The notes below the pieces were generated by a model that saw only the letters and a program-made list of their open reading frames with translations, searched no databases and was not told where the DNA came from. From an uncultured Fretibacterium sp. (GTDB lineage: Bacteria > Synergistota > Synergistia > Synergistales > Aminobacteriaceae), in the NCBI GenBank assembly GCA_946186205.1, contig CAMHMH010000002.1, positions 372,001 through 436,000 on the forward strand: 64,000 nucleotides of DNA, given 5' to 3'. Numbering within the stretch: the stretch's first letter is position 1; the number at the start of each line of letters is the position of its first letter. Positions 26,300-35,039 of the stretch are shown piece by piece. The position numbers and the translations under genes are program-made.

Positions 26300-27298
26300 A
26301 TGAATCCAAAACTTAAAGCAATAATGTTCGCATTGTCCGCCGCAATTTTCTACGCGGTGAATGTTCCTTTGTCAAAAATTCTCCTGCGCAGCATTGAGCC
26401 TTCATTCATGGCCGGGCTTCTTTATCTCGGAGCGGGAAGCGGAATGATGATTCTTTCACTCTTGAAGCTGAACATTGACGGAGACTCTGAGCCTTTCACG
26501 AGAAATGATTTGCCGTTCATCATCGGAATGATTGTTCTTGACATTGCCGCGCCGATCTTCCTCATGACGGGCATAACTTACGGGACTTCATCGAACGCCT
26601 CGCTTCTGGGAAATTTTGAGATTGTCGCAACCGCCCTCATTGCCTCAGTGATATTCCGTGAGCCTGTGTCGACTCGTCTGCGTGTTGCAATCGCGTTAAT
26701 CACATTGTCGGGAATGATTCTGACGTTCGGAGGAGCTGAGAGCCTGAAATTTTCTTACGGCTCAATCTTTGTGCTTATGGCCGCGTCATTCTGGGGGCTT
26801 GAGAACAACTGCACGAGGAAACTATCATCAAAGAGCGCGAGCATGATTGTGATTCTGAAGGGATTCTTTTCGGGACTCGGCTCAATATTCATAGCGTTTA
26901 TGACAGGAGAGAATATCCCGCCGCTTTATGATTCTCTCTGCGCGTTGGTGCTGGGATTTGTTGCTTACGGCTTGAGCATATTCTTTTACGTCAGGGCGCA
27001 GGAAACTTTAGAAGCCGCGAAGACAAGCGCGTATTATGCCGCCGCTCCGTTCATAGGGGCGTTAATGTCGTTCGTGATTCTGCGTGAGAAACTTTCAGGG
27101 ACGTACATTCTTGCACTGGCCGTAATGCTCGCAGGGTCTTTGCTCGTTGTGATTGACACGATGACGCAGAGACATTCACACGCTCACAGGCACGCTTACA
27201 TTCACAGCCACAACGGAATGACTCACGCTCATATCTTCACGCACACTCACGAACATAATCACTTGCTGAACACTCACAATCATTTTCACGGGCATTAA
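26300..27298 (+). CDS. EamA/DMT family transporter with histidine-rich tail
   Basis: The 332-residue protein has about ten membrane segments in two EamA repeats, the form of the drug/metabolite exporters. The last about 45 residues are unusual: a hydrophilic tail with histidine at nearly every second position (HSHAHRHAYIHSH, then HIFTHTHEHNHLL). Such tails bind Zn, Ni or Co in other transporters and chaperones, so metal binding or metal export is a plausible role, but this is inference. The gene stands alone, has no ribosome site and follows a -10 element at leaderless distance. Confidence 0.85.
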   Translation: MNPKLKAIMFALSAAIFYAVNVPLSKILLRSIEPSFMAGLLYLGAGSGMMILSLLKLNIDGDSEPFTRNDLPFIIGMIVLDIAAPIFLMTGITYGTSSNASLLGNFEIVATALIASVIFREPVSTRLRVAIALITLSGMILTFGGAESLKFSYGSIFVLMAASFWGLENNCTRKLSSKSASMIVILKGFFSGLGSIFIAFMTGENIPPLYDSLCALVLGFVAYGLSIFFYVRAQETLEAAKTSAYYAAAPFIGALMSFVILREKLSGTYILALAVMLAGSLLVVIDTMTQRHSHAHRHAYIHSHNGMTHAHIFTHTHEHNHLLNTHNHFHGH

Positions 27299-27347
27299 GT
27301 CAAAAGCTCCGGGCAAATTCACTCTTAAGCCTTCAAGATTACCGCGC

Positions 27348-27356
27348 TGATATAAT
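27348..27356 (+). promoter_or_regulatory. Extended -10 promoter of the yhaM-ftsX operon
   Basis: TGATATAAT lies 42 nt before the first ATG of the long + strand operon. The -35 is poor. Confidence 0.5.
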
Positions 27357-27398
27357 ATTGCGAAATTCACACGAAAGGCAAAAATTTCACTTCTCATC

Positions 27399-28412
27399 AT
27401 GAAAAATATTCTTAGCGTCAGGGAGGTCAAACAGCTTCCCAAAAATTCAGAGTTCGTTATGAATGGTCTTGTCTCAAAATTCACGAGGCGTAAAGACCGA
27501 AACAACGCTTCATTCTGGGAGATGACAATCAGCGACTCTTCAGGCGATATTGACGGCAAAGTCTGGCAGGCTACAGGCTGGCGAAACACACAGGGCGGTG
27601 ATGATTTCCCGATTGACCCGGACAACTGCGGGCTACATTTCGAGGGTTCAAGCGTTCAGGTCGTGGGACTCGTTGCTGAGTTCAGAGAGCAGATACAGTA
27701 CAACTTCACAGAGGTTTGCTACCTTGACCAGGACGAATATCCCCCGAAAATGTTCACTAGGCAGTCTCCCGTAAAGGCAGAAATTCTTGAAGACTTGTTC
27801 AGGAAGCTGATAGCTGAGATCTCGCACAAAGAGCTTCATGATTTTGTTGACTCTGTTTTCTTCAAGCATGGACTCTGGGACAAATTCAAATCATGGCCGG
27901 CTGCTGTGAGTCTTCATCATGCGTACACGGGCGGGCTTCTTGAACATTCAGTGTCAGTTGCAATCGGCGCGATGGATCTTGCGCGGCATTACTCGGTATT
28001 CAAGATTCACGTCAGCAAAGATCTAATTATTGCAGGCTCATTGCTTCACGACATAGGCAAGATCGAATCTTACGCGATGAGTCCGGCTCCTCAGGTTACA
28101 GCGTCAGGAATAGCGGTTGAACATATTGCGCTTGGTTACGGAATGTTCATGAGGTTTGCGGAAATTGAGAAACTCAGCAAGGACATCACAGCGGCATTAG
28201 GACACATAATCGCGAGCCATCACGGAAGACTCGAATACGGTTCGCCGGTTCTGCCCGCAACCCCTGAAGCATTCATCGTGAGCGCGGCCGACAAAGTAGA
28301 CTTTGAGCTTGCTTACTGGAAAACTCAGATTGACGGACTCAACAGCGACGCAGATATTACTGATTACTTGCCTGTTATTGAGCGCAGGCTGTGGCGGGGG
28401 ATTAAGCTGTGA
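27399..28412 (+). CDS. YhaM-type 3'-5' exoribonuclease (OB fold + HD domain)
   Basis: 337 residues. An OB-type nucleic-acid-binding half (about 15-115) is followed by an HD phosphohydrolase domain: HHAYTGGLLEHSVSVA and LLHDIGKIESY carry the metal-binding His and HD residues. This is the architecture of YhaM/CBF1, which degrades RNA and single-stranded DNA from the 3' end. The ATG is 20 nt after AAAGG; an in-frame ATT at 27384 is closer and could be used. It overlaps the next gene by GTGA. Confidence 0.87.
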   Translation: MKNILSVREVKQLPKNSEFVMNGLVSKFTRRKDRNNASFWEMTISDSSGDIDGKVWQATGWRNTQGGDDFPIDPDNCGLHFEGSSVQVVGLVAEFREQIQYNFTEVCYLDQDEYPPKMFTRQSPVKAEILEDLFRKLIAEISHKELHDFVDSVFFKHGLWDKFKSWPAAVSLHHAYTGGLLEHSVSVAIGAMDLARHYSVFKIHVSKDLIIAGSLLHDIGKIESYAMSPAPQVTASGIAVEHIALGYGMFMRFAEIEKLSKDITAALGHIIASHHGRLEYGSPVLPATPEAFIVSAADKVDFELAYWKTQIDGLNSDADITDYLPVIERRLWRGIKL

Positions 28413-29320
28413 GCTATTCACTTACGGTTTCGCGTGATGATGACGGCAGGAGATTAGACCGGGCATTACGCAGCCTCTTCAAGTCCGTAACTCTCGGCGA
28501 AATCATGAAGGCTATACGCAAGGGAGCAATACGCATAAACGGAGTCAGAGTCAAAGACGGAGCGACTCACATCTCAGCAGGCGATGAGCTTATAGTCCCT
28601 TGGGCAAAAGATGAAGTGATACTCCCAAAGCGAATGGGATGGGGAAAAATTCACGTTATCTTTCAGGGCGAAAATGTATTGATACTCAACAAGCCCGCAA
28701 ATATTCTCGTTCAGCCCGACACACCAGAAGGCGACAGCATAATCACGCGGGTATGGGGCGTATTGGGCACGAGGACTCCCGCAGCTGTTCACAGGCTTGA
28801 CCGTAACACAACAGGAGCACTTGCGGTTGCTCTTCACGGAGACTCACTTCGCGCGCTTGAGGAACTCTTCAAGGCAAGGAGAGTCCGCAAAATATATCTC
28901 GCTGTTGTAAATGGTAAACTCCCTGAAGAAATTATAGTTGACAATCCATTGCTGAAAGATGCCGAGAACAATACGGTTAAAGTTTCTGCTGACGGTGTGA
29001 GGGCAGTAACGAAAATAACATGCCTTGACTCAGACGGTGAATATTCGCTCGCAAGGATTGAGCTTCTTACAGGGAGAACCCATCAAGCCCGCGTACATTC
29101 GGCGCATATAGGACACCCGATAATAGGCGACCGCAAATACGGAGACTTTCACGCGAACAGAGCCGCGAAATCTGTATCACGTCCCTTGCTGCACGCATAT
29201 GAACTCGCATTCCCTGATGATGTTGACGAGTCATTAGCCGAGATTGCCGGGAAGAGTTTTATTGCTGAATTGCCGTCTGACATGAAAGAATTTATACAAG
29301 CACGGAGGCTGAAACTATGA
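28409..29320 (+). CDS. RluA family pseudouridine synthase
   Basis: 303 residues. An S4 RNA-binding domain (about 10-65) precedes the catalytic domain, where HRLDRNTTGALAVA near residue 130 contains the catalytic Asp. RTHQARVHSAHIGHPIIGD is also typical. It isomerises uridine in 23S rRNA (RluC/D-like); the exact position is not readable. GTGA overlap with the YhaM-like gene and ATGA overlap with the next. Confidence 0.9.
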   Translation: MSYSLTVSRDDDGRRLDRALRSLFKSVTLGEIMKAIRKGAIRINGVRVKDGATHISAGDELIVPWAKDEVILPKRMGWGKIHVIFQGENVLILNKPANILVQPDTPEGDSIITRVWGVLGTRTPAAVHRLDRNTTGALAVALHGDSLRALEELFKARRVRKIYLAVVNGKLPEEIIVDNPLLKDAENNTVKVSADGVRAVTKITCLDSDGEYSLARIELLTGRTHQARVHSAHIGHPIIGDRKYGDFHANRAAKSVSRPLLHAYELAFPDDVDESLAEIAGKSFIAELPSDMKEFIQARRLKL

Positions 29321-30438
29321 GGACAAGAAATTTGCTGATAAGAATAGTAATTGCTCTCTTAATCTCGCAGGCGTTCTATTATGTGGTAGACAATTTCACC
29401 GTAAAGCGATGGAACAGCAGCGAGTCATTAGTCGTGAGAGTCATTAAGGCCGGGCCGGAAAATATTATGTCATCCGAGAATGAAGACGCTTACGAGATGT
29501 TAGAGCGTGAAACAGTCCTGCAAATTCTCTCAGGCAGCAACGCAGACCAGCAATTGACCGTAAAGACCGTGAGACTCTCAGGAAGCGGCCATGACATAAA
29601 GCCCGGAGGAAGGTACTTGCTTGTGTGGGACATGTTCGACGACGGCACCGTTCAATATTCTGTAGCTGATGCGTTCCGTGTTCCTTCAGTCGCGGGAATC
29701 GTTATGCTTGTGTGCACTCTCTTGATGGCTTTCACTGGCTGGCGTGGGTTCTTTGCGCTTTTGGGACTCGGCGTGTCAGTTCTCGTTCTCATTTTCGCTA
29801 TGATTCCTCTTGTTGTTCAGGGCTGGGACTCAGTGTGGCTCGCAGTTGCTTCAGTCTTCATAATCTCAACAGTAACAGTTTTGTGCGTCGTCCGTCATTC
29901 CCGTTACAGGAGCGTTGCATTGATTGGGAGTCTCGGCGGGGTAATGGGCGGATTCTTGTGCGGCGCGTTGATGGTGTACTTGTGGGAATTGTCCGGCCTC
30001 GCTGGTGAAGGTTCTGCGCTTCTTGCGTCAACGTTGCCATTCTTGAACATGCGCGGCTTGCTGCTTGCGGCGGTTCTTATCGGCTCAATAGGCGCGGTGT
30101 TGGACGTGGCTGTCTCAGTAACTGCTTCAATGTCAGAATTTGTTGACTACGACGAGAATATACCCCTTGACCGTTTATTGCTTGCTGGTCTCAACGTAGG
30201 CACAGAAGTTTTAGGGAGCATGATTAACACATTGATACTTGCATACATGGGAAGCGCGTTGCCTATGGCCGTATTGATTTGCAGCGCGGGAGTCGAGATC
30301 GCCGGGATAATGAATGACCCGTATATAGCTCAGGAGATCGTGCAGAGTCTCGCGGGCACATTGGGATTGCTGTTTACGATTCCTGCTACGGCGTTCGCGT
30401 TTGTTACGGCTGAGTCAGTGAGGCGGAGTCATGATTAA
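29317..30438 (+). CDS. YibE/F family membrane protein
   Basis: The 373-residue protein starts with a membrane anchor, has an extracytoplasmic stretch of about 95 residues, and then about seven to eight hydrophobic segments. The motif SIGAVLDVAVSVTASMSE near 265 and the end of the membrane region are characteristic of YibE/F proteins, whose function is unknown. Coupled by ATGA to the rluA-family gene and overlapping the Ppx/GppA gene by 8 nt. Confidence 0.85.
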   Translation: MRTRNLLIRIVIALLISQAFYYVVDNFTVKRWNSSESLVVRVIKAGPENIMSSENEDAYEMLERETVLQILSGSNADQQLTVKTVRLSGSGHDIKPGGRYLLVWDMFDDGTVQYSVADAFRVPSVAGIVMLVCTLLMAFTGWRGFFALLGLGVSVLVLIFAMIPLVVQGWDSVWLAVASVFIISTVTVLCVVRHSRYRSVALIGSLGGVMGGFLCGALMVYLWELSGLAGEGSALLASTLPFLNMRGLLLAAVLIGSIGAVLDVAVSVTASMSEFVDYDENIPLDRLLLAGLNVGTEVLGSMINTLILAYMGSALPMAVLICSAGVEIAGIMNDPYIAQEIVQSLAGTLGLLFTIPATAFAFVTAESVRRSHD

Positions 30439-31345
30439 GGCAGTAATAGATGTTGGGAGCAACTCAATAAAGATGAGAGTCGCTGAAGTCTCAAAAGGGC
30501 GAATCAGAGTCATACGTGATGAGACAGAAGTCGTGAAACTTGGCCGGGGAATGTCGTCAACAGGACTCCTATCACAGGAAAGTATGAAGCTCTCGTGCTC
30601 TACAGTCTCAAGAATGGCACGGAAGGCAAAGCACATAGGCGCGGAGATCTTCATTGCCGGGACAATGGCACTCAGGACGGCTCAAAACTCCTCAGAATTT
30701 CTTGACATGGTGAAAGCTGAGACGGGACTCGATGTTCATGTTTTGACGGGAGAAGAGGAAGCAAAATATTCATGGCTCGGAGCGTCTGAGGGATTCAAGA
30801 TTACGGGCGGGGCTGTCATGTTTGACACAGGCGGAGGAAGCACGGAATTTGTTTCAGGATTTGGCCGCGAGATGAAAAGAGCTGTGAGCGTTCCGATAGG
30901 TGCGGTGAATCTGTCGGAGCGTTTTTTTTCTGACACTAATAACCCCGTGAAGAAGTCCCAAGTTGACGAGGCTGTGAAATATTTGCGCGGTCTTTTCACT
31001 GAGAATGATATAGAAAGTTTCAAGCCTGTTGAGAATGGAATCGTTATAGCTGTAGGAGGAGGAGTCGCGGCGATGTCTTGCGTGAAATTTGCGAGCGAAG
31101 AATTTATCCCGTCAAAACTTCATGGCAGCATACTAACAATGAAAGATGTGAAACGGCAGATAAGACTCTATTCTTCATTGACCCTCAGTGAACGAGAGAA
31201 CATTATCGGGCTTCCTAAGTCGCGCGCGGATGTGATACTCGGAAGCGCGTGCATAGTTTTTACTGCGATGAAAATTCTTGATGCCCCGTCGTGTATCGTG
31301 AGCATTAACGGACTCCGGCACGGGCTGTTAGTGGGTGATATATAA
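30431..31345 (+). CDS. Ppx/GppA family phosphatase
   Basis: 304 residues with the actin-like ATPase fold: DVGSNSIKMRV at the start, EEEAKYSWLGA, then DTGGGSTEFV and IAVGGGVAAM. This is the short, single-domain form. Family members split polyphosphate (Ppx) or pppGpp (GppA); which applies here cannot be decided. Overlaps the YibE/F gene. A TATAAT lies at its stop codon (31341-31346). Confidence 0.88.
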   Translation: MIKAVIDVGSNSIKMRVAEVSKGRIRVIRDETEVVKLGRGMSSTGLLSQESMKLSCSTVSRMARKAKHIGAEIFIAGTMALRTAQNSSEFLDMVKAETGLDVHVLTGEEEAKYSWLGASEGFKITGGAVMFDTGGGSTEFVSGFGREMKRAVSVPIGAVNLSERFFSDTNNPVKKSQVDEAVKYLRGLFTENDIESFKPVENGIVIAVGGGVAAMSCVKFASEEFIPSKLHGSILTMKDVKRQIRLYSSLTLSERENIIGLPKSRADVILGSACIVFTAMKILDAPSCIVSINGLRHGLLVGDI

Positions 31346-31386
31346 TGTACTGAGAATATCCAGATTCTAAAGAGGTGAATATTAAT

Positions 31387-32292
31387 TTGCTGCTCGAATT
31401 AATGTCGAACGGGACACTTGCCGAGCTTCCACCCGAAAATATTCCCGACGGTATATCCCCGCTCCTGCTGAATGATTCTTCAGTCATGCTCTTGTTGCCT
31501 CACAATAAATATTTGCTTGGGCGCGGAAACAAATGGGTATATTCAGGAAGAAGCCCGGAAGATTCCCCGCAGAATGTATTTCTATATGACAGCCAGAGCA
31601 TAGAGCTTCTCAACGAAGGAGCAGCCCCCACGATTCTCAGCGCAGTAACAGTGAACGCCCTCCGCCGCGAATTGTTCGCAAAGTCTGAGCCTCCCGGAAA
31701 TCATACCGGCGCGGTGTTAATGCTCCGAACATTTATGCGTAATGTTCCTGTCTTCATGTCAGAGGGCGCAGAATATCTTGACGAGAAAATTTTTTCACGC
31801 ACACTGAAGAACAATCCCATACTCACAAAGGCATATTGGACTCTCCGTTTCGCGATGAGCCGCGGCGAGCTTGAAGAAATAACCAGACTCAAAGCGTGGC
31901 TGAAAACAGGCCCGGAAGTTTTCACACGTCCCCGGAATGATTTGCGACTCTGGTTCTCACTCCTTGAGATGCCTGACGCTGAAGCAGTTTCGGAGCTTGA
32001 GTCATTGTCATTCTCACAGTTAGAGCTTAAACGCATGGCCGCTCAGAATGCTTCCCCGGTTGTTATGTACAATCAGGTATCGGGATGGTTAGTCCTCGCA
32101 CGTTTCGGAAGGAAGAGAGACACGATATTTTTCTTGTGGGCGTATTACTCTCATGACTTGTGGGACGAACTCCGCGAGCGCAAAAAGTTATCCGTCAACG
32201 ATATTATTCTCTCGTCATGGGGCGAATATGACACACGCCGTGCAATGACCGAGCGCGCAAAGTACAAAGGAGCTGACGACGTTACAGAATGA
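31387..32292 (+). CDS. Protein of unknown function upstream of ftsE
   Basis: About 301 residues, not recognised. It is soluble, without signal or membrane segment. The N-terminal part (residues 1-105) is a beta-rich region and the rest is mainly helical. TTG 31387 is preferred because AGAGG lies 11 nt upstream; GTG 31375 overlaps that ribosome site. Its stop overlaps the ftsE start by 4 nt (ATGA), which suggests it is made together with FtsEX and may act in division or wall cleavage. Confidence 0.6.
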   Translation: MLLELMSNGTLAELPPENIPDGISPLLLNDSSVMLLLPHNKYLLGRGNKWVYSGRSPEDSPQNVFLYDSQSIELLNEGAAPTILSAVTVNALRRELFAKSEPPGNHTGAVLMLRTFMRNVPVFMSEGAEYLDEKIFSRTLKNNPILTKAYWTLRFAMSRGELEEITRLKAWLKTGPEVFTRPRNDLRLWFSLLEMPDAEAVSELESLSFSQLELKRMAAQNASPVVMYNQVSGWLVLARFGRKRDTIFFLWAYYSHDLWDELRERKKLSVNDIILSSWGEYDTRRAMTERAKYKGADDVTE

Positions 32293-32972
32293 ACATACAA
32301 TTTTCAGGAGTAAGCAAAGTATTTGAGCCTGACATAGCCGCCCTCGTAGATATAAATCTCAACATAGAGCAGGGAGAATTTGTCTACGTGATAGGTCAGA
32401 CAGGTTCAGGAAAATCGACTCTCTTGCGACTCATTACCCGCGAGCTTTTGCCGTCAAAAGGAGTCGTAGCTGTCGGAGGATATGACCTTCGTAGAATGCG
32501 CAAGGCTGATATTCCGTATTACCGCCGCGATGTCGGACTCGTCGCGCAGGATTTCAAGCTGATACCGACTCTCACTGTCTACGAAAACATTGCGTTTGTC
32601 ATGGAAGCAATGTCAGTCCCGAAAAGATTAGTCGCAGAACGCGCAAAGGACGTAATAAACCAGGTAGGACTCTGGCGGAGAAGATCCATGAGACCCGCGC
32701 AATTATCCGGCGGAGAACAGCAGAGAGTCGCAATTGCCCGGGCATTAGCAAATTCACCATCTCTATTTATTGCTGACGAGCCGACCGGAAATCTTGACTT
32801 TCATACAGCCGCTGACGTGATGAAGATTCTTTTTGCGATTAATGCTGCGGGAGTAACTGTAGTGATGTCGACTCACAATCAAGGAATCGTGAACGCCTCG
32901 CGACAAAGAGTAATAGAGCTTGAAGGCGGGAGACTGATACGTGATGAGAAAGGCGGGTTGTATTCAGAATGA
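32289..32972 (+). CDS. ftsE: Cell division ATP-binding protein FtsE
   Basis: 227 residues of a complete ABC ATPase: Walker [11 protein letters not shown]-loop, signature LSGGEQQRV, Walker [10 protein letters not shown] and the switch His in STHNQG. FtsE drives FtsX to control murein hydrolases at the septum. ATGA overlaps on both sides link it to the unknown gene and to ftsX. Confidence 0.93.
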   Translation: MNIQFSGVSKVFEPDIAALVDINLNIEQGEFVYVIGQTGSGKSTLLRLITRELLPSKGVVAVGGYDLRRMRKADIPYYRRDVGLVAQDFKLIPTLTVYENIAFVMEAMSVPKRLVAERAKDVINQVGLWRRRSMRPAQLSGGEQQRVAIARALANSPSLFIADEPTGNLDFHTAADVMKILFAINAAGVTVVMSTHNQGIVNASRQRVIELEGGRLIRDEKGGLYSE

Positions 32973-33865
32973 CAACATTGCGTTACGTACTGCGCGACAC
33001 ATGGCGGCTTATCGTTCATCATTGGGTGCTGGGACTTCTCACACTCATAACGGCGGGCGTGATGCTCTGGATACTTGGAGGCACGACTCTATTGTCTCTC
33101 AATCTCGAAAGCATGCTGACGGGACTCGAATCAGAGTTAGCGGTTCAGGCGTATTTAGTGAAGGACAACACGATAGACGTTGAGTCAGTAGCACGGAGGA
33201 TACAGAGCCTCGAATACGTTTACAGCATAAAGACATATTCACCGTCAGACTCGCTCGCAAAACTTCAGAGGAAAATGGGTTCACAGTCTCACGCGCTCGA
33301 AATGCTAGGAGACAATCCGATCCCTTGGAACTTTGAGATTCACGTGAACAGCGCGCAGGATGTTGAGCCTTTAGTTGAAGCGTTGAAGGACATGCCTGAA
33401 GTTGAAGATGTTGTTTACGCGGGACTTGTCGTGAAAAGAATCTCTGCTTTGTCGCGAGTGTCATCAAGAATCGCCATCATCATGTTCAGCCTTGCGGTGA
33501 TAATCACGGCTCTTGTGGTCTACAACACTATACACATTTCGCTTTACTCACGGCGTGAGGAGATCGGAATAATGTATCTTGTCGGAGCGACTCGGGCATA
33601 TATAGCGACTCCGTTTGTGCTTGAAGGTACACTGCTTGCTTTGTTCGGGGCAATAATCGCGGGGGCAGGAATCATCGCAATGTATTTCCCCGCTATCGAG
33701 CTGATACGTGAGAATCTCCCGTTGCTGACGAATATATTAATCACCGACAAAGGATTAATCTGGCGTTTCTGCGGACTTCTTGCGGGCTTCGGGGCGACTC
33801 TCGGATGGGTTTGCAGTTACTTGGTTGTTGCGAGATTCATTAACTCTATTACGAGGCCAGAATGA
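32969..33865 (+). CDS. ftsX: Cell division permease FtsX
   Basis: 298 residues. One membrane segment near 20-42, an extracytoplasmic domain of about 120 residues that should touch the EnvC-like proteins, then three segments near 165-190, 215-240 and 265-290. VVYNTIHISLYSRREEIGIMYLVGATR is the conserved intracellular loop. ATGA overlap with ftsE and with the first EnvC-like gene. Confidence 0.92.
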   Translation: MTTLRYVLRDTWRLIVHHWVLGLLTLITAGVMLWILGGTTLLSLNLESMLTGLESELAVQAYLVKDNTIDVESVARRIQSLEYVYSIKTYSPSDSLAKLQRKMGSQSHALEMLGDNPIPWNFEIHVNSAQDVEPLVEALKDMPEVEDVVYAGLVVKRISALSRVSSRIAIIMFSLAVIITALVVYNTIHISLYSRREEIGIMYLVGATRAYIATPFVLEGTLLALFGAIIAGAGIIAMYFPAIELIRENLPLLTNILITDKGLIWRFCGLLAGFGATLGWVCSYLVVARFINSITRPE

Positions 33866-35025
33866 GCAAAAAATTTTCAGCACTAATTATTCTAATCGTA
33901 CTCATACTGACTCCGGCCGCCGCAAAAAAATCAAAGCCGCGCGGAAGCATCGACTCACAGATTGCAGCGGAGGAAAAGAAACGCGCTGACCTCGCCAAAC
34001 AGGCGCAGGCATACCGGGATCAGGTCAGGAGGATGGGCGCAAAGGTTGAAGGATTGCTGACGAAAGTAAACACACTCCAGCAGGACGAGAGCGTAGCAGA
34101 GCAGGAATTAACGGTGCTGGAGCTTCAGAGCGAAAAGATTCAGGAGAATATAGACGTTCTTGACGAGTTCATGAAGGGTGAGCAGGTGAAAATTGACGAG
34201 CTTTCACAGAAGATGAGCGAACGACTCGTTGACATGTACAAATACGGCGAGTCCGGGAGAATGAGGACGCTTTTTGCTTCACGCTCAGTATTTGAGGCAG
34301 TGGAGGACGCATATTTGCTGAAGCTCATGAACGAGCGCGACGAGGATATACTCTCACAGCTTCAAGAAAAGGTGCAGAACATGGACTTGTCCCGCCGGAC
34401 AATGGACGATCATCAAACACGCCTCAAAGAAAAGAGTCAGGCAGTTCAGGAGCAGCGCGAGAAATACAATCAGACCATAAAGGACACGAACAGATTCATA
34501 ACGTCATTGCAGAGGCAGAAAGCATTAGCCGAGAAAGCCGCGAAGGAAGCCGAAGAAGCTCAGAGGGAAGCTGGCGCGATGATAGCGAGACTACAGCGTC
34601 AGCGCGAGAGGGCATATATCCCCGCAACGGGTCAAGGCTCAAAATTCGACTGGCCTTTACGCGGAGCAATGGCGAGTCCTTTCGGCAATCGTATTCACCC
34701 GATCTTGAAGCGCAAAATCCTTCACGCAGGAATCGACATCGCAGCAGCAAACGGAACACCCGTAAAGACAGCCGCCCCCGGTGAAGTGATCTATAACGGA
34801 TGGTTACGCGGCTACGGAAGAGTCGTTGTTGTGGATCATGGCCGGGGCTTCTCGACTCTTTACGCTCATTTGTCAGCGAGCCTCGTACGTGAAGGCCAGG
34901 TGCTTAAACCCGGAGCAACGATAGCGAGAGTCGGCAAGACGGGAAATGTTACGGGCTATCATCTTCACTTTGAAGTCAGGCACTACGGAACGCCGGTAAA
35001 CCCGATAAAGTATCTCAAACGTTAA
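33862..35025 (+). CDS. EnvC-like murein hydrolase / M23 peptidase, complete active site
   Basis: 387 residues: signal peptide (about 1-22), long coiled coil (about 30-250) and a C-terminal M23/LytM domain (about 262-387). The zinc and catalytic set is complete: LHAGID (His, Asp), LYAHLS and YHLHFE. It should cut peptide crosslinks. The coiled coil probably binds FtsX, as EnvC does. ATGA overlap with ftsX. Confidence 0.9.
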   Translation: MSKKFSALIILIVLILTPAAAKKSKPRGSIDSQIAAEEKKRADLAKQAQAYRDQVRRMGAKVEGLLTKVNTLQQDESVAEQELTVLELQSEKIQENIDVLDEFMKGEQVKIDELSQKMSERLVDMYKYGESGRMRTLFASRSVFEAVEDAYLLKLMNERDEDILSQLQEKVQNMDLSRRTMDDHQTRLKEKSQAVQEQREKYNQTIKDTNRFITSLQRQKALAEKAAKEAEEAQREAGAMIARLQRQRERAYIPATGQGSKFDWPLRGAMASPFGNRIHPILKRKILHAGIDIAAANGTPVKTAAPGEVIYNGWLRGYGRVVVVDHGRGFSTLYAHLSASLVREGQVLKPGATIARVGKTGNVTGYHLHFEVRHYGTPVNPIKYLKR

Positions 35026-35039
35026 GGGAGGATTGAAAG

